Notes: generated from the letters alone by a model not told the origin. Shown: positions 6,174-14,813, counted from the stretch's first letter. The stretch: DNA of 17,179 nucleotides from Flavobacterium sp. (GCF_003525665.1 NZ_DQDX01000219.1:1-17179); one strand, 5' to 3'. Numbers and translations: made by a program.

Positions 6174-9047
6174 TTATTTGATTGTAATCTCATCGACGAA
6201 AATAAATGCCTCGCCTTTATCATGATAGCCAATATGCCATTCTGGAAGTCTTCCATAATTATACGCCTTCACTTTTATGTATCTTGCATTAATTGGTTTT
6301 GATGATTTAAAATTGAAATCTTTAATGGTGTTTTCCTCTTTTTTGGCATCAACATCATTGGCAACCGAAGTGATTAAAGTAAAATTGACATTATCCGTAG
6401 AACTATAATATTCAACTTTGGTTGGCATTAAAATCCATGAACGTTGGTCTTGTAGAAACGTTGAACTGAAATTGGATACTTCTTTTACGTTTTGCAAATC
6501 AACAATGGCTTCAAAATCTTGACTTTGATAACCTTGCCAATCGCCTTTTCTCCAGTTAGTTGAACCGTTAATTCCATCCAATAAACCATCCTTTCCTCCA
6601 GCATGATATTGCGGATTATAAGTAGATTTTATGTCGATGGTATAATTGTTTGGTTTTTTGAAGAAAGTTGCTGAGATTGTACTACTTTTTGTAAATCTTT
6701 TATAAGTATTATCTTTAAACATACCAGTCACTAAAAAATTTATAAAGGCATATACTTTGGCAGATCTGTTTATTTCAAATGGACTTGTATATTTTATAAA
6801 TTTTGCATTATCATCTATATTTTCTTTAAAATCGTAATCTACAAAATAATAAACCTCATCAAATCCAACATCAATCTTTGAATCTACACTTATTAAATGA
6901 GTGTTTTTAAAAGATTTACCAGTGCTTTCAATTACTGGTAATGTTTGAAATTTATAAAAAGTATATTCCTCATAATTTTTAAATCCACTTTTAAATTTAG
7001 AACCTAAGATTTTAAAGTCTATAAAATTAATATCTTGATTAAAATCGGGAATAGTATATTGCATATTTGATAAACTTATACGTGCATTTTTATAAAGAGG
7101 TTTAACAATATTCATTATATCTTTTCCAGGAGTAACTTGATATAAACCAATAGAACTCAACACATACCAAGCGCTCATCTGTCCGCAATCTTCGTTTCCT
7201 ATTAATCCGTCTGGTGTGTTTTTGTAAAAATTATTTAAAATAAAATGTACTTTTTCGGTAGTTTTTTCTGGTTTTCCAATGTAGTTGTACAAATACGCCA
7301 TGTGGTGACTTGGTTCGTTTCCGTGCGCGTACTGACCAATTAATCCTGTTACGTCAACTTGTTCGCGTCCTGTAGTTTTACTTTCGGAGTTGAACATTTC
7401 ATCAAGTTTGGCTTCAAATTTATTTTTTCCGCCATACGCTTCAATCATTCCTTCAATATCTTGTGGCACAAAAAACGAATACTGCCACGAATTTCCTTCT
7501 GTATAGTTATTATTAATTTCTCTTGGGTCGAAGGGTTTGTCCCAACCGCCATTTTTCTTTGGTCGCATAAAACCAGTTTCCCAATCGAAAATGTTCTTCC
7601 AACTTTGAGAACGCTTCATGAAATAACTAGCATCTTCTGTTTTATTTAAAATAATGGCCATTTGTGCAATACACCAATCGTCGTAAGCATATTCCAACGT
7701 TTTAGAAACGCTTTCGTGCTCGTCATCCATCGAAATAAAACCCTGTCTTTTATAAGCATCCAATCCCAAATGATCTAACATCGCAGAATGTTTTGCTGCT
7801 GCAAATGCTTTTTCGTAATCGAAACCACTAATTCCTTTTGCCATAGCATCAGCCATAACCGAAACAGAATGATAACCAATCATACAATCAGTTTCATTGG
7901 ACGCCAATTCCCAAACTGGTAATCTTCCGCCTTGTTCATATTGTTTTAGAAAAGTATTTATGAAATCGGCAGTACGTTTCTTTTCGACTAACGTATATAA
8001 TGGATGCGCACCACGAAACGTATCCCAAAGTGAGAATACCGAATAATAATCAAATCCTTCGCCATTGTGAACTTTGTTGTCTCTACCACGGTATTTTCCA
8101 TCAATATCTTGCGCAATATTGGGCTGAACCATTGTGTGATATAAAGCCGTGTAGAAAATCGCCAATTTGTCTTTATCGGTTTCAGTAATTTCTATTTTCG
8201 ATAATTGTTTGTCCCAAAGTTGTTCGGCTTCCTTTTTAACTTTATTGAAATCCCAACCTTTTATTTCAGAACTATTTAATTTTGCTCCTTCATAACTTGT
8301 TGGCGAAAGCGATACTTTTACTGAAATTTTTTCGCCTTTTTTAACTTGTTTCGAAAAACTCACTTTTACAACAGTTCCAGAATAAAAGTCTTTTTTGTTT
8401 TCTTCATTGGCTTCAACTTTAGAAATTTGCATCGGTTTATCAAATTCAATTCGAGCATAAACGTATTGATCTTTCGCCCAAGCTTCACTTCTTCTTAGAA
8501 TTTCAATCGTTTTATTATCGATAATTTTTATATCGCCATATAGCAATTTGTCTCTATGGTTTAAATCGAGAATAATATTGGCTTGACCAGCGTTATTAAA
8601 GACATATTGATGAAATCCAACACGAGTTGAAGTCGTTAAATTGACATCAATATTGTGCTTGTCTAACTTCACAGAATAAAATCCGGCTGTTGCTTTTTCA
8701 TTCGAATGTGAGAATTTAGAACCGTATTCTTTTGGATTAAAATTGGGTTCGCCCATTGTTGGCATCAACATGATATCGCCATAATCGGTGCAACCAGTTC
8801 CGTTTAGATGTGTGTGAGAAAATCCGTAAATCACAGAATCATCGTGATGATAACCCGAACATCCATCCCAACTTCCATCAATTCTAGTATCTGGAGAAAG
8901 TTGTACCATTCCAAACGGAACCGTTGCGCCAGGATACGTATGTCCGTGTCCGCCAGTTCCAATCATTGGGTTGACGTGTTTGTGGTAATTTTGTCCGAAT
9001 GAAACTATTGAAGTGAATAGAAATAGTGCTGAAAGAATTTTTCTCAT
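6174..9047 (-). CDS. Exported GH92 alpha-mannosidase-like glycoside hydrolase with C-terminal accessory domains
   Basis: The start at 9047 gives a clean signal peptide (MRKILSALFLFTSIVSFG, then QNYHK) and 957 residues. The frame stays open 15 codons further to 9092, but that extension would mask the signal peptide. GH92 enzymes are calcium-dependent exo-mannosidases, often alpha-1,2. Residues about 22-280 are the N-terminal beta-sandwich (VNPMIGTGGHGHTYPGATVPFGM; YGFSHTHLNGTG). The (alpha/alpha)6 catalytic domain follows, with SLWDTFRGAHPL (339-350), YTEGNSWQYSF (515-525), HGNEPSHHMAYLYNY (575-589) and GNEDCGQMSAWYVLSSIGLYQV (617-638). Residues about 640-700 should be the last beta-sandwich but are poorly conserved. 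Residues about 710-795 (SKIDVGFDEVYYFVDYD..., YTSPFEINRSAKVYAF) resemble a chitobiase C-terminal/FN3-associated domain. Residues about 808-957 resemble a discoidin (F5/8 type C) domain. No lipobox is seen. No SusC/SusD pair lies nearby. Confidence 0.94.
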   Translation of the reverse strand: MRKILSALFLFTSIVSFGQNYHKHVNPMIGTGGHGHTYPGATVPFGMVQLSPDTRIDGSWDGCSGYHHDDSVIYGFSHTHLNGTGCTDYGDIMLMPTMGEPNFNPKEYGSKFSHSNEKATAGFYSVKLDKHNIDVNLTTSTRVGFHQYVFNNAGQANIILDLNHRDKLLYGDIKIIDNKTIEILRRSEAWAKDQYVYARIEFDKPMQISKVEANEENKKDFYSGTVVKVSFSKQVKKGEKISVKVSLSPTSYEGAKLNSSEIKGWDFNKVKKEAEQLWDKQLSKIEITETDKDKLAIFYTALYHTMVQPNIAQDIDGKYRGRDNKVHNGEGFDYYSVFSLWDTFRGAHPLYTLVEKKRTADFINTFLKQYEQGGRLPVWELASNETDCMIGYHSVSVMADAMAKGISGFDYEKAFAAAKHSAMLDHLGLDAYKRQGFISMDDEHESVSKTLEYAYDDWCIAQMAIILNKTEDASYFMKRSQSWKNIFDWETGFMRPKKNGGWDKPFDPREINNNYTEGNSWQYSFFVPQDIEGMIEAYGGKNKFEAKLDEMFNSESKTTGREQVDVTGLIGQYAHGNEPSHHMAYLYNYIGKPEKTTEKVHFILNNFYKNTPDGLIGNEDCGQMSAWYVLSSIGLYQVTPGKDIMNIVKPLYKNARISLSNMQYTIPDFNQDINFIDFKILGSKFKSGFKNYEEYTFYKFQTLPVIESTGKSFKNTHLISVDSKIDVGFDEVYYFVDYDFKENIDDNAKFIKYTSPFEINRSAKVYAFINFLVTGMFKDNTYKRFTKSSTISATFFKKPNNYTIDIKSTYNPQYHAGGKDGLLDGINGSTNWRKGDWQGYQSQDFEAIVDLQNVKEVSNFSSTFLQDQRSWILMPTKVEYYSSTDNVNFTLITSVANDVDAKKEENTIKDFNFKSSKPINARYIKVKAYNYGRLPEWHIGYHDKGEAFIFVDEITIK

Positions 9048-9067
9048 TGTGTTGTAAGTTGGTTTTT

Positions 9068-9075
9068 CAAAGATA
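9068..9075 (-). promoter_or_regulatory. Putative -7 promoter element of the GH92 gene
   Basis: The minus strand reads TATCTTTG, a perfect TAnnTTTG, 20 bp before the ATG at 9047. This supports the shorter start, because the longer one at 9092 would lie upstream of transcription. A TTTG lies only about 14 bp upstream, so the -33 match is imperfect. The element touches the T run of the sdhB terminator. Confidence 0.55.
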
Positions 9076-9107
9076 AAAAAAAACGCATCCAAATTAATGA
9101 ATGCGTT
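9075..9107 (-). terminator. Intrinsic terminator of the sdhCAB operon
   Basis: On the minus strand a 7-bp stem, AACGCAT (rc of 9101-9107) with ATGCGTT (rc of 9082-9088), is followed directly by an uninterrupted run of nine T (rc of 9075-9083). The loop is about 12 nt and could add one or two inner pairs. It begins 26 bp beyond the sdhB stop and ends at the promoter of the next gene. Confidence 0.9.
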
Positions 9108-9132
9108 CTTGATTATTTCGAGAAGTGATTAA

Positions 9133-9894
9133 TTACTTAATACTTGCTTTTAAATATTCTCTGTTCATACGAGCGATGTTTTCTAGAGAAATTCCTTTCG
9201 GACATTCTACTTCACATGCGCCAGTATTAGTACAGTTTCCGAAACCTTCTTCGTCCATTTGACGCACCATGTTTAAAACACGTTGCGAAGCTTCTACTTT
9301 TCCTTGTGGTAACAAAGCATATTGAGATACTTTAGCTCCAACGAATAACATTGCTGAACCGTTTTTACAAGTTGCAACACAAGCACCACAACCAATACAT
9401 GCAGCAGCCATAAACGCTTTATCAGCATCGTCTTTTGGAATTGGAGTTGCATTAGCATCAATAGTATTTCCAGAGGTATTTACAGAAACAAAACCACCAG
9501 CTTGTTGAATTCTATCGAAAGCACTTCTATCAACTACTAAATCTTTTACAACTGGAAACGCTTTACTTCTCCATGGCTCGATAAAAATTGTATCGCCATC
9601 GTTGAATTTACGCATGTGTAGCTGACATGTAGTTGTTCCAGTATCTGGTCCGTGAGCGCGTCCGTTGATGTATAACGAACACATTCCGCAGATTCCTTCA
9701 CGACAATCGTGATCGAATGCTACTGGTTCTTTTTTGTCGTTAATTAGTTGCTCGTTCAATTGATCAAGCATTTCTAAAAACGAACTTGCAGTAGAAACAT
9801 TATCTAATTTATAAGTTTCCATGCTACCTTTTGCTTTAGCGTTTTTCTGACGCCAAATTTTAAGGTTTATATTTATATTTTTTGCTGAAGACAT
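9133..9894 (-). CDS. sdhB: Succinate dehydrogenase / fumarate reductase iron-sulfur subunit
   Basis: 253 residues. This subunit carries electrons from the flavoprotein to the haem and quinone site of complex II on the inner face of the membrane. The N-terminal ferredoxin-like domain binds [2Fe-2S] through C64, C69, C72 and C90 ([10 protein letters not shown] ... TTTC). The C-terminal domain holds [11 protein letters not shown] (166-176) and C221, C227 and C231 ([16 protein letters not shown]). By family rule C166, C169, C172 and C231 bind [4Fe-4S], and C176, C221 and C227 bind [3Fe-4S]; all ligands are present. It is the last gene of the operon, 8 bp after sdhA, and is followed by an intrinsic terminator. 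Confidence 0.97.
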   Translation of the reverse strand: MSSAKNININLKIWRQKNAKAKGSMETYKLDNVSTASSFLEMLDQLNEQLINDKKEPVAFDHDCREGICGMCSLYINGRAHGPDTGTTTCQLHMRKFNDGDTIFIEPWRSKAFPVVKDLVVDRSAFDRIQQAGGFVSVNTSGNTIDANATPIPKDDADKAFMAAACIGCGACVATCKNGSAMLFVGAKVSQYALLPQGKVEASQRVLNMVRQMDEEGFGNCTNTGACEVECPKGISLENIARMNREYLKASIK

Positions 9895-9902
9895 ACTGTA
9901 TA

Positions 9903-11912
9903 TTATTTATAATTTCTAGCTGCAATTTTGATAAACTCGTATTTCAATTCTTCTTTATTAAGAATTTCTTTGCTGATGTCATAACCCATATATTCCCAAG
10001 CACTTACAAAAGAGAAGTTTTCGTCATCACGAAGTGTTTCTCCTTCTGCATCTTGATATTCTTCACGGAAATGTCCACCACAAGATTCTTTTCTTTGTAA
10101 AGCATCCATTGCCATAAGCTGACCTAAATCGATGAAATCGGCAACACGAAGTGCTTTTTCTAATTCAGGATTTAATTCGTCTGCCGTTCCAGGAACATAA
10201 ACATCGTTGTAGAATTCTTCTTTTAAAGCAGCAATTTCTTCAATAGCTTGTTTTAGTCCAGCTTCGTTACGAGCCATTCCAACTTTATTCCACATAATCA
10301 AACCAAGACGTTTGTGGAAATGATCAACCGATTTAGAACCTTTATTTTTCAATAAACTCTCGATTGAATTTTTAACGTTGTTTTCAGCATCGATAAATTC
10401 TTGAGTTTCTGTTGATATTTTACCAGTTCTAATTTCGTCTGCTAAATAATTTGAAACCGTGTAAGGAAGAACAAAATATCCGTCGGCTAAACCTTGCATT
10501 AAAGCCGAAGCTCCAAGTCGGTTTGCACCGTGATCAGAGAAATTAGCTTCTCCAGCTACGAAACAACCAGGAATAGTTGATTGTAAGTTATAATCAACCC
10601 AAACGCCACCCATTGTGTAGTGAACCGCTGGATAAATTTTCATTGGAGTTTCATACGGATTTTCATCTGTAATCTTTTGGTACATTGTAAACAAGTTACC
10701 GTATTTTTCTTTTAACCATTGTTTCCCTAAAGTTGTTATTTCTTCAGGTGTTGGATTGTGATTTCCTTGTGCAAAAGCAGCTTGTTTACCTTTATTTTGA
10801 ATTTCTGAAGAGAAATCTAGGAAAACACCTTCATTAGTATCATTTGCTTCAATACCTCTTCCTTCATCACAAACTTCTTTTCCAGCTCTTGATGAAATAT
10901 CTCTTGGCGCTAAATTTCCAAAAGAAGGATATTTTCTTTCTAAATAATAATCTCTTTCTTCTTCTGCTAAATCTGTTGGCTTTAATCTGCCTTCACGAAT
11001 AGCTTGAGCATCTTCTTTTTTCTTAGGAACCCAAATCCTTCCTGAGTTACGTAAAGATTCAGACATTAAAGTAAGCTTAGCTTGGTTAGTTCCGTGAACA
11101 GGAATACAAGTTGGGTGAATTTGCACAAAACAAGGATTTGCAAAGAACGCTCCTTTTTTATGAATTTTCCAGCTCGCAGTTACGTTACTTCCCATTGCAT
11201 TTGTAGAAAGGAAATATACGTTTCCATATCCACCAGTTGCAATAACAACAGCATGAGCTGAATGTCTTTCTAGTTCACCTGTAACTAAATTACGTGCGAT
11301 AATTCCGCGTGCTTTTCCGTCTACTTTTACTAAATCTAGCATTTCGTGACGGTTAAATTGCTTAACGCGACCTAAACCAATTTGTCTAGAAAGTGCTGAA
11401 TAAGCACCTAATAATAATTGTTGACCAGTTTGTCCAGCAGCATAAAAAGTACGTTGTACTTGTGTTCCACCAAACGAACGGTTATCTAATAATCCACCAT
11501 ATTCACGAGCAAAAGGAACACCTTGAGCTACACATTGGTCGATAATATTTCCTGAAACTTCTGCTAAACGGTGAACGTTTGCTTCACGCGCTCTGTAATC
11601 ACCACCTTTAATAGTATCATAGAATAATCTAAAGATACTATCACCATCATTTTGATAATTTTTGGCAGCGTTAATTCCACCTTGTGCAGCAATTGAGTGC
11701 GCTCTTCTTGGTGAATCTTGGTAACAAAATGCTTTTACATTGTATCCCATTTCTCCAAGCGAAGCTGCAGCAGATGCACCAGCTAAACCAGTTCCAACTA
11801 CAATAATATCAATTTTTGGTCTATTGTTTGGAGCAACTAATTTTAAATGATCTTTATAATCGGTCCATTTTTTAGAAATATGACCTTCTGGTATTTTTGA
11901 ATCTAACTTCAT
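9903..11912 (-). CDS. sdhA: Succinate dehydrogenase / fumarate reductase flavoprotein subunit
   Basis: 669 residues, the long form found in Bacteroidota and epsilon-proteobacterial-type complexes. It oxidises succinate to fumarate with covalently bound FAD. The Rossmann motif is [16 protein letters not shown] (38-53). H72 in [15 protein letters not shown] is the expected histidyl-FAD attachment. Substrate and proton-relay residues lie in QIHPTCI (H265), APRDISSRA (R336), [10 protein letters not shown] (H430) and [10 protein letters not shown] (R464), so the active site looks intact. The gene follows sdhC by 19 bp and precedes sdhB by 8 bp. Sequence alone does not separate succinate oxidation from fumarate reduction. 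An aerobic lifestyle of the likely host and menaquinone as partner are inferences. Confidence 0.97.
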   Translation of the reverse strand: MKLDSKIPEGHISKKWTDYKDHLKLVAPNNRPKIDIIVVGTGLAGASAAASLGEMGYNVKAFCYQDSPRRAHSIAAQGGINAAKNYQNDGDSIFRLFYDTIKGGDYRAREANVHRLAEVSGNIIDQCVAQGVPFAREYGGLLDNRSFGGTQVQRTFYAAGQTGQQLLLGAYSALSRQIGLGRVKQFNRHEMLDLVKVDGKARGIIARNLVTGELERHSAHAVVIATGGYGNVYFLSTNAMGSNVTASWKIHKKGAFFANPCFVQIHPTCIPVHGTNQAKLTLMSESLRNSGRIWVPKKKEDAQAIREGRLKPTDLAEEERDYYLERKYPSFGNLAPRDISSRAGKEVCDEGRGIEANDTNEGVFLDFSSEIQNKGKQAAFAQGNHNPTPEEITTLGKQWLKEKYGNLFTMYQKITDENPYETPMKIYPAVHYTMGGVWVDYNLQSTIPGCFVAGEANFSDHGANRLGASALMQGLADGYFVLPYTVSNYLADEIRTGKISTETQEFIDAENNVKNSIESLLKNKGSKSVDHFHKRLGLIMWNKVGMARNEAGLKQAIEEIAALKEEFYNDVYVPGTADELNPELEKALRVADFIDLGQLMAMDALQRKESCGGHFREEYQDAEGETLRDDENFSFVSAWEYMGYDISKEILNKEELKYEFIKIAARNYK

Positions 11913-11931
11913 AATGTATATCTGATGTTGA

Positions 11932-12789
11932 TTATTTTAAGAAAAAGTGAATGTAAACCGGAATAATTGCAAATAAAATTGGAACTATAATTGCAAAAGC
12001 AGCTCCAAAGAATTTGATTTTTGGCGTCCAATTTGGATTGTTTAATCCAAGTGATTGAAACGCACTGCTGAATCCGTGTAATAAGTGAAAAGCTAAAACT
12101 GCCATTGCAATTACATATAAGATTGTAGCAATCAAACCAAATTTAGCATCCTTAAAAAAGGCAACTGTTATTTTGTGTAAATCTTTGTAACCTTCACCAA
12201 TTTTTACTTTAGCTTGTGTGTTGTAGAACTCAGTTGTGTTTGCAATGTACGATTGCGCTCCAGTTTTTGTAGCATCCTCATAGCTTTTTGCTATTTGAGC
12301 AACAGGCAAATATCCTTCATTTGTAGTAAGATATAATTCTTGTTTTTGCCCCATCGCTTCTACAGTTACTGTTTGCAAAGGCATGTTTTCGTCAAAATGC
12401 ATTTTTGCCCAAAAATTAACCATGTGCGTTACAATAAACACTAAAATTAATGTTCCTAAAACAGCCATATTTCTTGAAGAAATGCTACTGTTTTTACTCG
12501 GGTTGTTTTTAGCATAACCAATTGGTCTTGCTTTGATGTTTTGATAGGTTAGTAAAAAACCATCAACCGCGTGAAAAAGAATTGAAATGTAAGTTAGGTA
12601 AGAAAGTAATTTTACCGCTGGATTTGACGTCATGAACAATGCGTACTGATTGAAATGCAATGCATCACTAAAAATTAACTGAAGATTACCAGCTAAATGT
12701 CCTGCCAAAAACAAGCATAAAAATAAACCTGTAAGAGCCATCCAATATTTCTTTGCGATAGATGACTTTAAAAGTGCAGATTTTGCCAT
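11932..12789 (-). CDS. sdhC: Succinate dehydrogenase cytochrome b subunit, B-type
   Basis: The single membrane anchor of a B-type succinate:quinone oxidoreductase; no separate sdhD exists. Five membrane segments can be seen at about 16-40, 58-82, 107-128, 213-240 and 260-283. Haem-ligand candidates are H31 (AGHLAGN), H73 (ILFHAVDG), H122 (VTHMVNFW) and H235 or H238 (AFHLLHGF), consistent with a di-haem protein. At 285 residues it is longer than the roughly 220-250 I expect for this family. The excess lies in a hydrophilic stretch between segments 3 and 4 (about residues 130-210, including [19 protein letters not shown] and [13 protein letters not shown]). It is the first gene of the operon, behind a clear promoter. 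Confidence 0.95.
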   Translation of the reverse strand: MAKSALLKSSIAKKYWMALTGLFLCLFLAGHLAGNLQLIFSDALHFNQYALFMTSNPAVKLLSYLTYISILFHAVDGFLLTYQNIKARPIGYAKNNPSKNSSISSRNMAVLGTLILVFIVTHMVNFWAKMHFDENMPLQTVTVEAMGQKQELYLTTNEGYLPVAQIAKSYEDATKTGAQSYIANTTEFYNTQAKVKIGEGYKDLHKITVAFFKDAKFGLIATILYVIAMAVLAFHLLHGFSSAFQSLGLNNPNWTPKIKFFGAAFAIIVPILFAIIPVYIHFFLK

Positions 12790-12820
12790 AAGATTGTATA
12801 ATTTATTTTAAAAAATCACA

Positions 12821-12851
12821 CAAAAATACAGCTATTTGATATTAACTACAA
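12821..12851 (-). promoter_or_regulatory. Promoter of the sdhCAB operon
   Basis: On the minus strand TTG (rc of 12849-12851) is followed after 20 bp by TATTTTTG (rc of 12821-12828), a full match to the Bacteroidota TTG / TAnnTTTG arrangement. The expected transcription start gives a leader of roughly 25 nt before the sdhC ATG at 12789. This is the best promoter in the window. Confidence 0.75.
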
Positions 12852-12888
12852 CCTTTTCGGTGTAATTTATAATGAATTTAAAGTGGCT

Positions 12889-12917
12889 TTAACACTTGTT
12901 GATTTTCAAAGTGTTAA
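12889..12917. repeat. Stem-loop between the lipoprotein gene and sdhC
   Basis: TTAACACTT (12889-12897) pairs perfectly with AAGTGTTAA (12909-12917) around an 11-nt loop. It lies 35 bp beyond the stop of the lipoprotein gene (12952) and about 40 bp upstream of the sdhC -33 element. No U run follows on either strand, so it is a poor terminator. It may be a transcript-end structure or a binding site for a regulator of sdhC. Confidence 0.5.
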
Positions 12918-12951
12918 GAAGATAAATATCGCGGTTTTTTGTTAAACAAAA

Positions 12952-13818
12952 TTACTTTACAAACGTTGGAATTAATCCGCGTAATCCCATATCGACCACA
13001 TTTTCTCCTTGAGAAGGCTCAAATTTACCGTCTTGAATTACTTCGCTCCACTCGAAACTGTTGTTTATTGAAAGTGAAAGTGTGATGGTCACGTCTTTAG
13101 TTTCGTTTCCTGTAATAACTAAATTGGTTGGAAATTTTCCTGTTACTACGCACGAACCAGCAGGAATTGGTGATGTAGATGCAAGTGGATTTGGAACCGT
13201 GGTTGCTCCTGCCGGTGCTTGACCTGACGAAGAATACGGTTGATTGTTTAAAGCAAATGCCCAATAACCTTGTGCACGATTTCCGTTTATTGGAAAAATA
13301 TTGTTTCCTATGGAATGCGATCCTATATAATTATTGAAACCAACGAAACTTACTAAAGTTCCTGCATAATCAACTCCTTGGTTTCTAATGTTGATGCTGT
13401 AATTTTGATAAGAAAGTGAAACTCTCAACCATTCGTAATTTCCTGATTGTAATTGACTAAGTGGAATTTTTAGAAAAACTTCGTCTTGGCCTACAATTTT
13501 GGACTGACTAAAATCGATGGCATTGCTTCCTCCAAGAGAAGTTTCTGGCGCGTGATATAAAATTGCACCATTGCCCAGTTGTGTTGTTGCTGTTGGCGCC
13601 AATTCTAGATAATGTGCCGAAATGGAATTGAAAGTTGGCGATTGCGCTGCATTTCCTGAAGCTACCGTTGATGGCTGGCCTAAATTATTTAATCTAGCTT
13701 GATTTTTATCGAATTTAAATTTTACGATAAGCATTGGTTCTTCGTTATCGTCTGTAGAACACGAAAAAAACGGAATCATCAATGCCAATAAAAATGTTGT
13801 AACTAGAAGTTTTTTCAT
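12952..13818 (-). CDS. Putative lipoprotein of unknown function
   Basis: 288 residues with a type II signal peptide: MKKLLVTTFLLALMIPFFSC, C20 lipidated, followed by STDDNEEP. An acidic stretch after the cysteine is common in surface-exposed lipoproteins of Bacteroidota, so outer-leaflet display is possible. The rest is beta-rich and low in charge: LIVKFKFDKNQARL, EVFLKIPLSQLQSGNYEWLRVSLSYQNYSINI, GYWAFALNNQPYS and DVTITLSLSINNSFEW. The layout (a short beta strand, a tyrosine-bearing strand near 65-72, an 'L.SGNYEWLRVSLSY' strand) loosely recalls MbnP-type lipoproteins, but I would not assign it. No catalytic or metal motif is seen. It is preceded by an unusual hairpin leader and stands alone between chaN-like and sdhC genes. 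Confidence 0.85.
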   Translation of the reverse strand: MKKLLVTTFLLALMIPFFSCSTDDNEEPMLIVKFKFDKNQARLNNLGQPSTVASGNAAQSPTFNSISAHYLELAPTATTQLGNGAILYHAPETSLGGSNAIDFSQSKIVGQDEVFLKIPLSQLQSGNYEWLRVSLSYQNYSINIRNQGVDYAGTLVSFVGFNNYIGSHSIGNNIFPINGNRAQGYWAFALNNQPYSSSGQAPAGATTVPNPLASTSPIPAGSCVVTGKFPTNLVITGNETKDVTITLSLSINNSFEWSEVIQDGKFEPSQGENVVDMGLRGLIPTFVK

Positions 13819-13840
13819 GCTATGGTTTAGGTTTTTAACC

Positions 13841-13899
13841 CCGATTGCAGTGAAAATGTTTATTGTTTTGTTCTTTCAAAACAATAAACATTGCAACGG
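13841..13899. repeat. Long hairpin upstream of the lipoprotein gene
   Basis: AATGTTTATTGTTTTG (13855-13870) pairs perfectly with 13877-13892 around a TTCTTT loop, a 16-bp stem. It extends outward as TTGC (13845-13848) with GCAA (13893-13896), and CCG (13841-13843) with CGG (13897-13899), with short left-side bulges. It sits in the 143-bp gap between the ChaN-like gene and the lipoprotein ATG (13818) and would be in the lipoprotein leader RNA, or end the upstream transcript. A T4, not a long U run, follows on the minus strand. Confidence 0.8.
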
Positions 13900-13961
13900 A
13901 AAGCGGGAAAATGGATTGCAAAAAATGCGCAAGCCATTCGTTTCAAATAAATTAGACGATT

Positions 13962-14813
13962 TTAATACGTTTTTGTTACATCTTCATCTATAACGAGAAT
14001 GTAGTTGGCTTTATTGTAATTCTCTTTCTCTAATTTAGAAACATCTTTTTGCTCGACACATGAAATGGTTATAATTTCAATGGTTGGGTTGTATTTTTTT
14101 AAATACCAATTGATTCCTTCAAAATTATCTGAATGGTAAGTTCCGTTGTAATGAATGAAAACCGAGTTTGGCTTTACATTTTTATTGATTAAATAAGCCA
14201 TTGTTGCGTCCTTTATGGCTTGAGCTTTTGGCATTTTGTCGCCTGCATGTCCGCCTTGCATGTTCATCATTCCTTGATAACCCGGAAGATTGATGTCGAA
14301 TTCTATTGGTAAAGGTGCAATCCAGGATTTTTCTTCGTCTTTTAGTGTTTGAAGTTCTTCTAATCCTTTTTTGAAAACCATGGAAGCATAACGTCTTGGT
14401 ATATTCGTTGCAATAAAATCGAATTTATTTTCTTTAGCAAAATCAACCAAAGGTTTGTAATCTGTTGGATGATTTTTCCACAAACGCGCTGTAGAATCTA
14501 GCTTCTTTTGATCAATTTCACCTTTCAAATATTGGTTTAATTGTGTTTGATTATCGGCTTCTATCATTTCTGCACCAAGAACCACAGGTGTTTTTGCTGC
14601 AACATCTTTAGTTAATTCAAGTTGCAACCAATGTGAAACAGAATTATTATGATATTCTCCAAAAAGAACAACTTGTGTTTTTAAAGATGCTTTTAACAAT
14701 TTATCGTAAGAGACTTTCTTTCCGTTTTTATCAAATAGTTGATAAGATTTTTTGTCTTGTGCGTGAAGACTAATTGCAAAAAGAAAAAGCAGTGACAAAA
14801 ATTTAGTTCTCAT
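13962..14813 (-). CDS. ChaN/Tiki-superfamily exported protein (haem-iron related)
   Basis: The start at 14813 gives 283 residues beginning MRTKFLSLLFLFAISLHAQ, a clean type I signal peptide. The frame continues 32 codons further upstream, but that region is the divergent promoter area and would bury the signal. Family marks: VVLFGEYHNNSVSHWLQ (48-64, with E53, H55, H61), VVLGAEM (77-83), HPTDYKPLVDFA (115-126), ATNIPRRY (135-142), DATMAYLI (202-209) and FIHYNGTYHSDN (219-230, with H221, H227). ChaN proteins are linked to haem uptake and bind haem in Campylobacter; related Tiki and EreA folds are hydrolases. Unlike many ChaN proteins it has no lipobox cysteine, so a soluble periplasmic form is likely. 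Its start region faces the Crp-like gene, 77 bp away. Confidence 0.88.
   Translation of the reverse strand: MRTKFLSLLFLFAISLHAQDKKSYQLFDKNGKKVSYDKLLKASLKTQVVLFGEYHNNSVSHWLQLELTKDVAAKTPVVLGAEMIEADNQTQLNQYLKGEIDQKKLDSTARLWKNHPTDYKPLVDFAKENKFDFIATNIPRRYASMVFKKGLEELQTLKDEEKSWIAPLPIEFDINLPGYQGMMNMQGGHAGDKMPKAQAIKDATMAYLINKNVKPNSVFIHYNGTYHSDNFEGINWYLKKYNPTIEIITISCVEQKDVSKLEKENYNKANYILVIDEDVTKTY

Noticed and set aside
7359..7649. 96-codon open frame on the plus strand inside the GH92 gene
   Set aside because: It is antisense to the conserved catalytic motifs of GH92, which explain the codon pattern. No domain or promoter is seen.
9048..9092. 15-codon N-terminal extension of the GH92 gene
   Set aside because: It would place MDAFFFIFEKPTYNT before the signal peptide and lies upstream of the predicted transcription start, across the sdhB terminator.
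13841..13899. Inverted terminal repeats of a miniature transposable element
   Set aside because: The arms are separated by only 6 nt, so there is no element body, and no flanking target duplication was found. It is kept as a hairpin.
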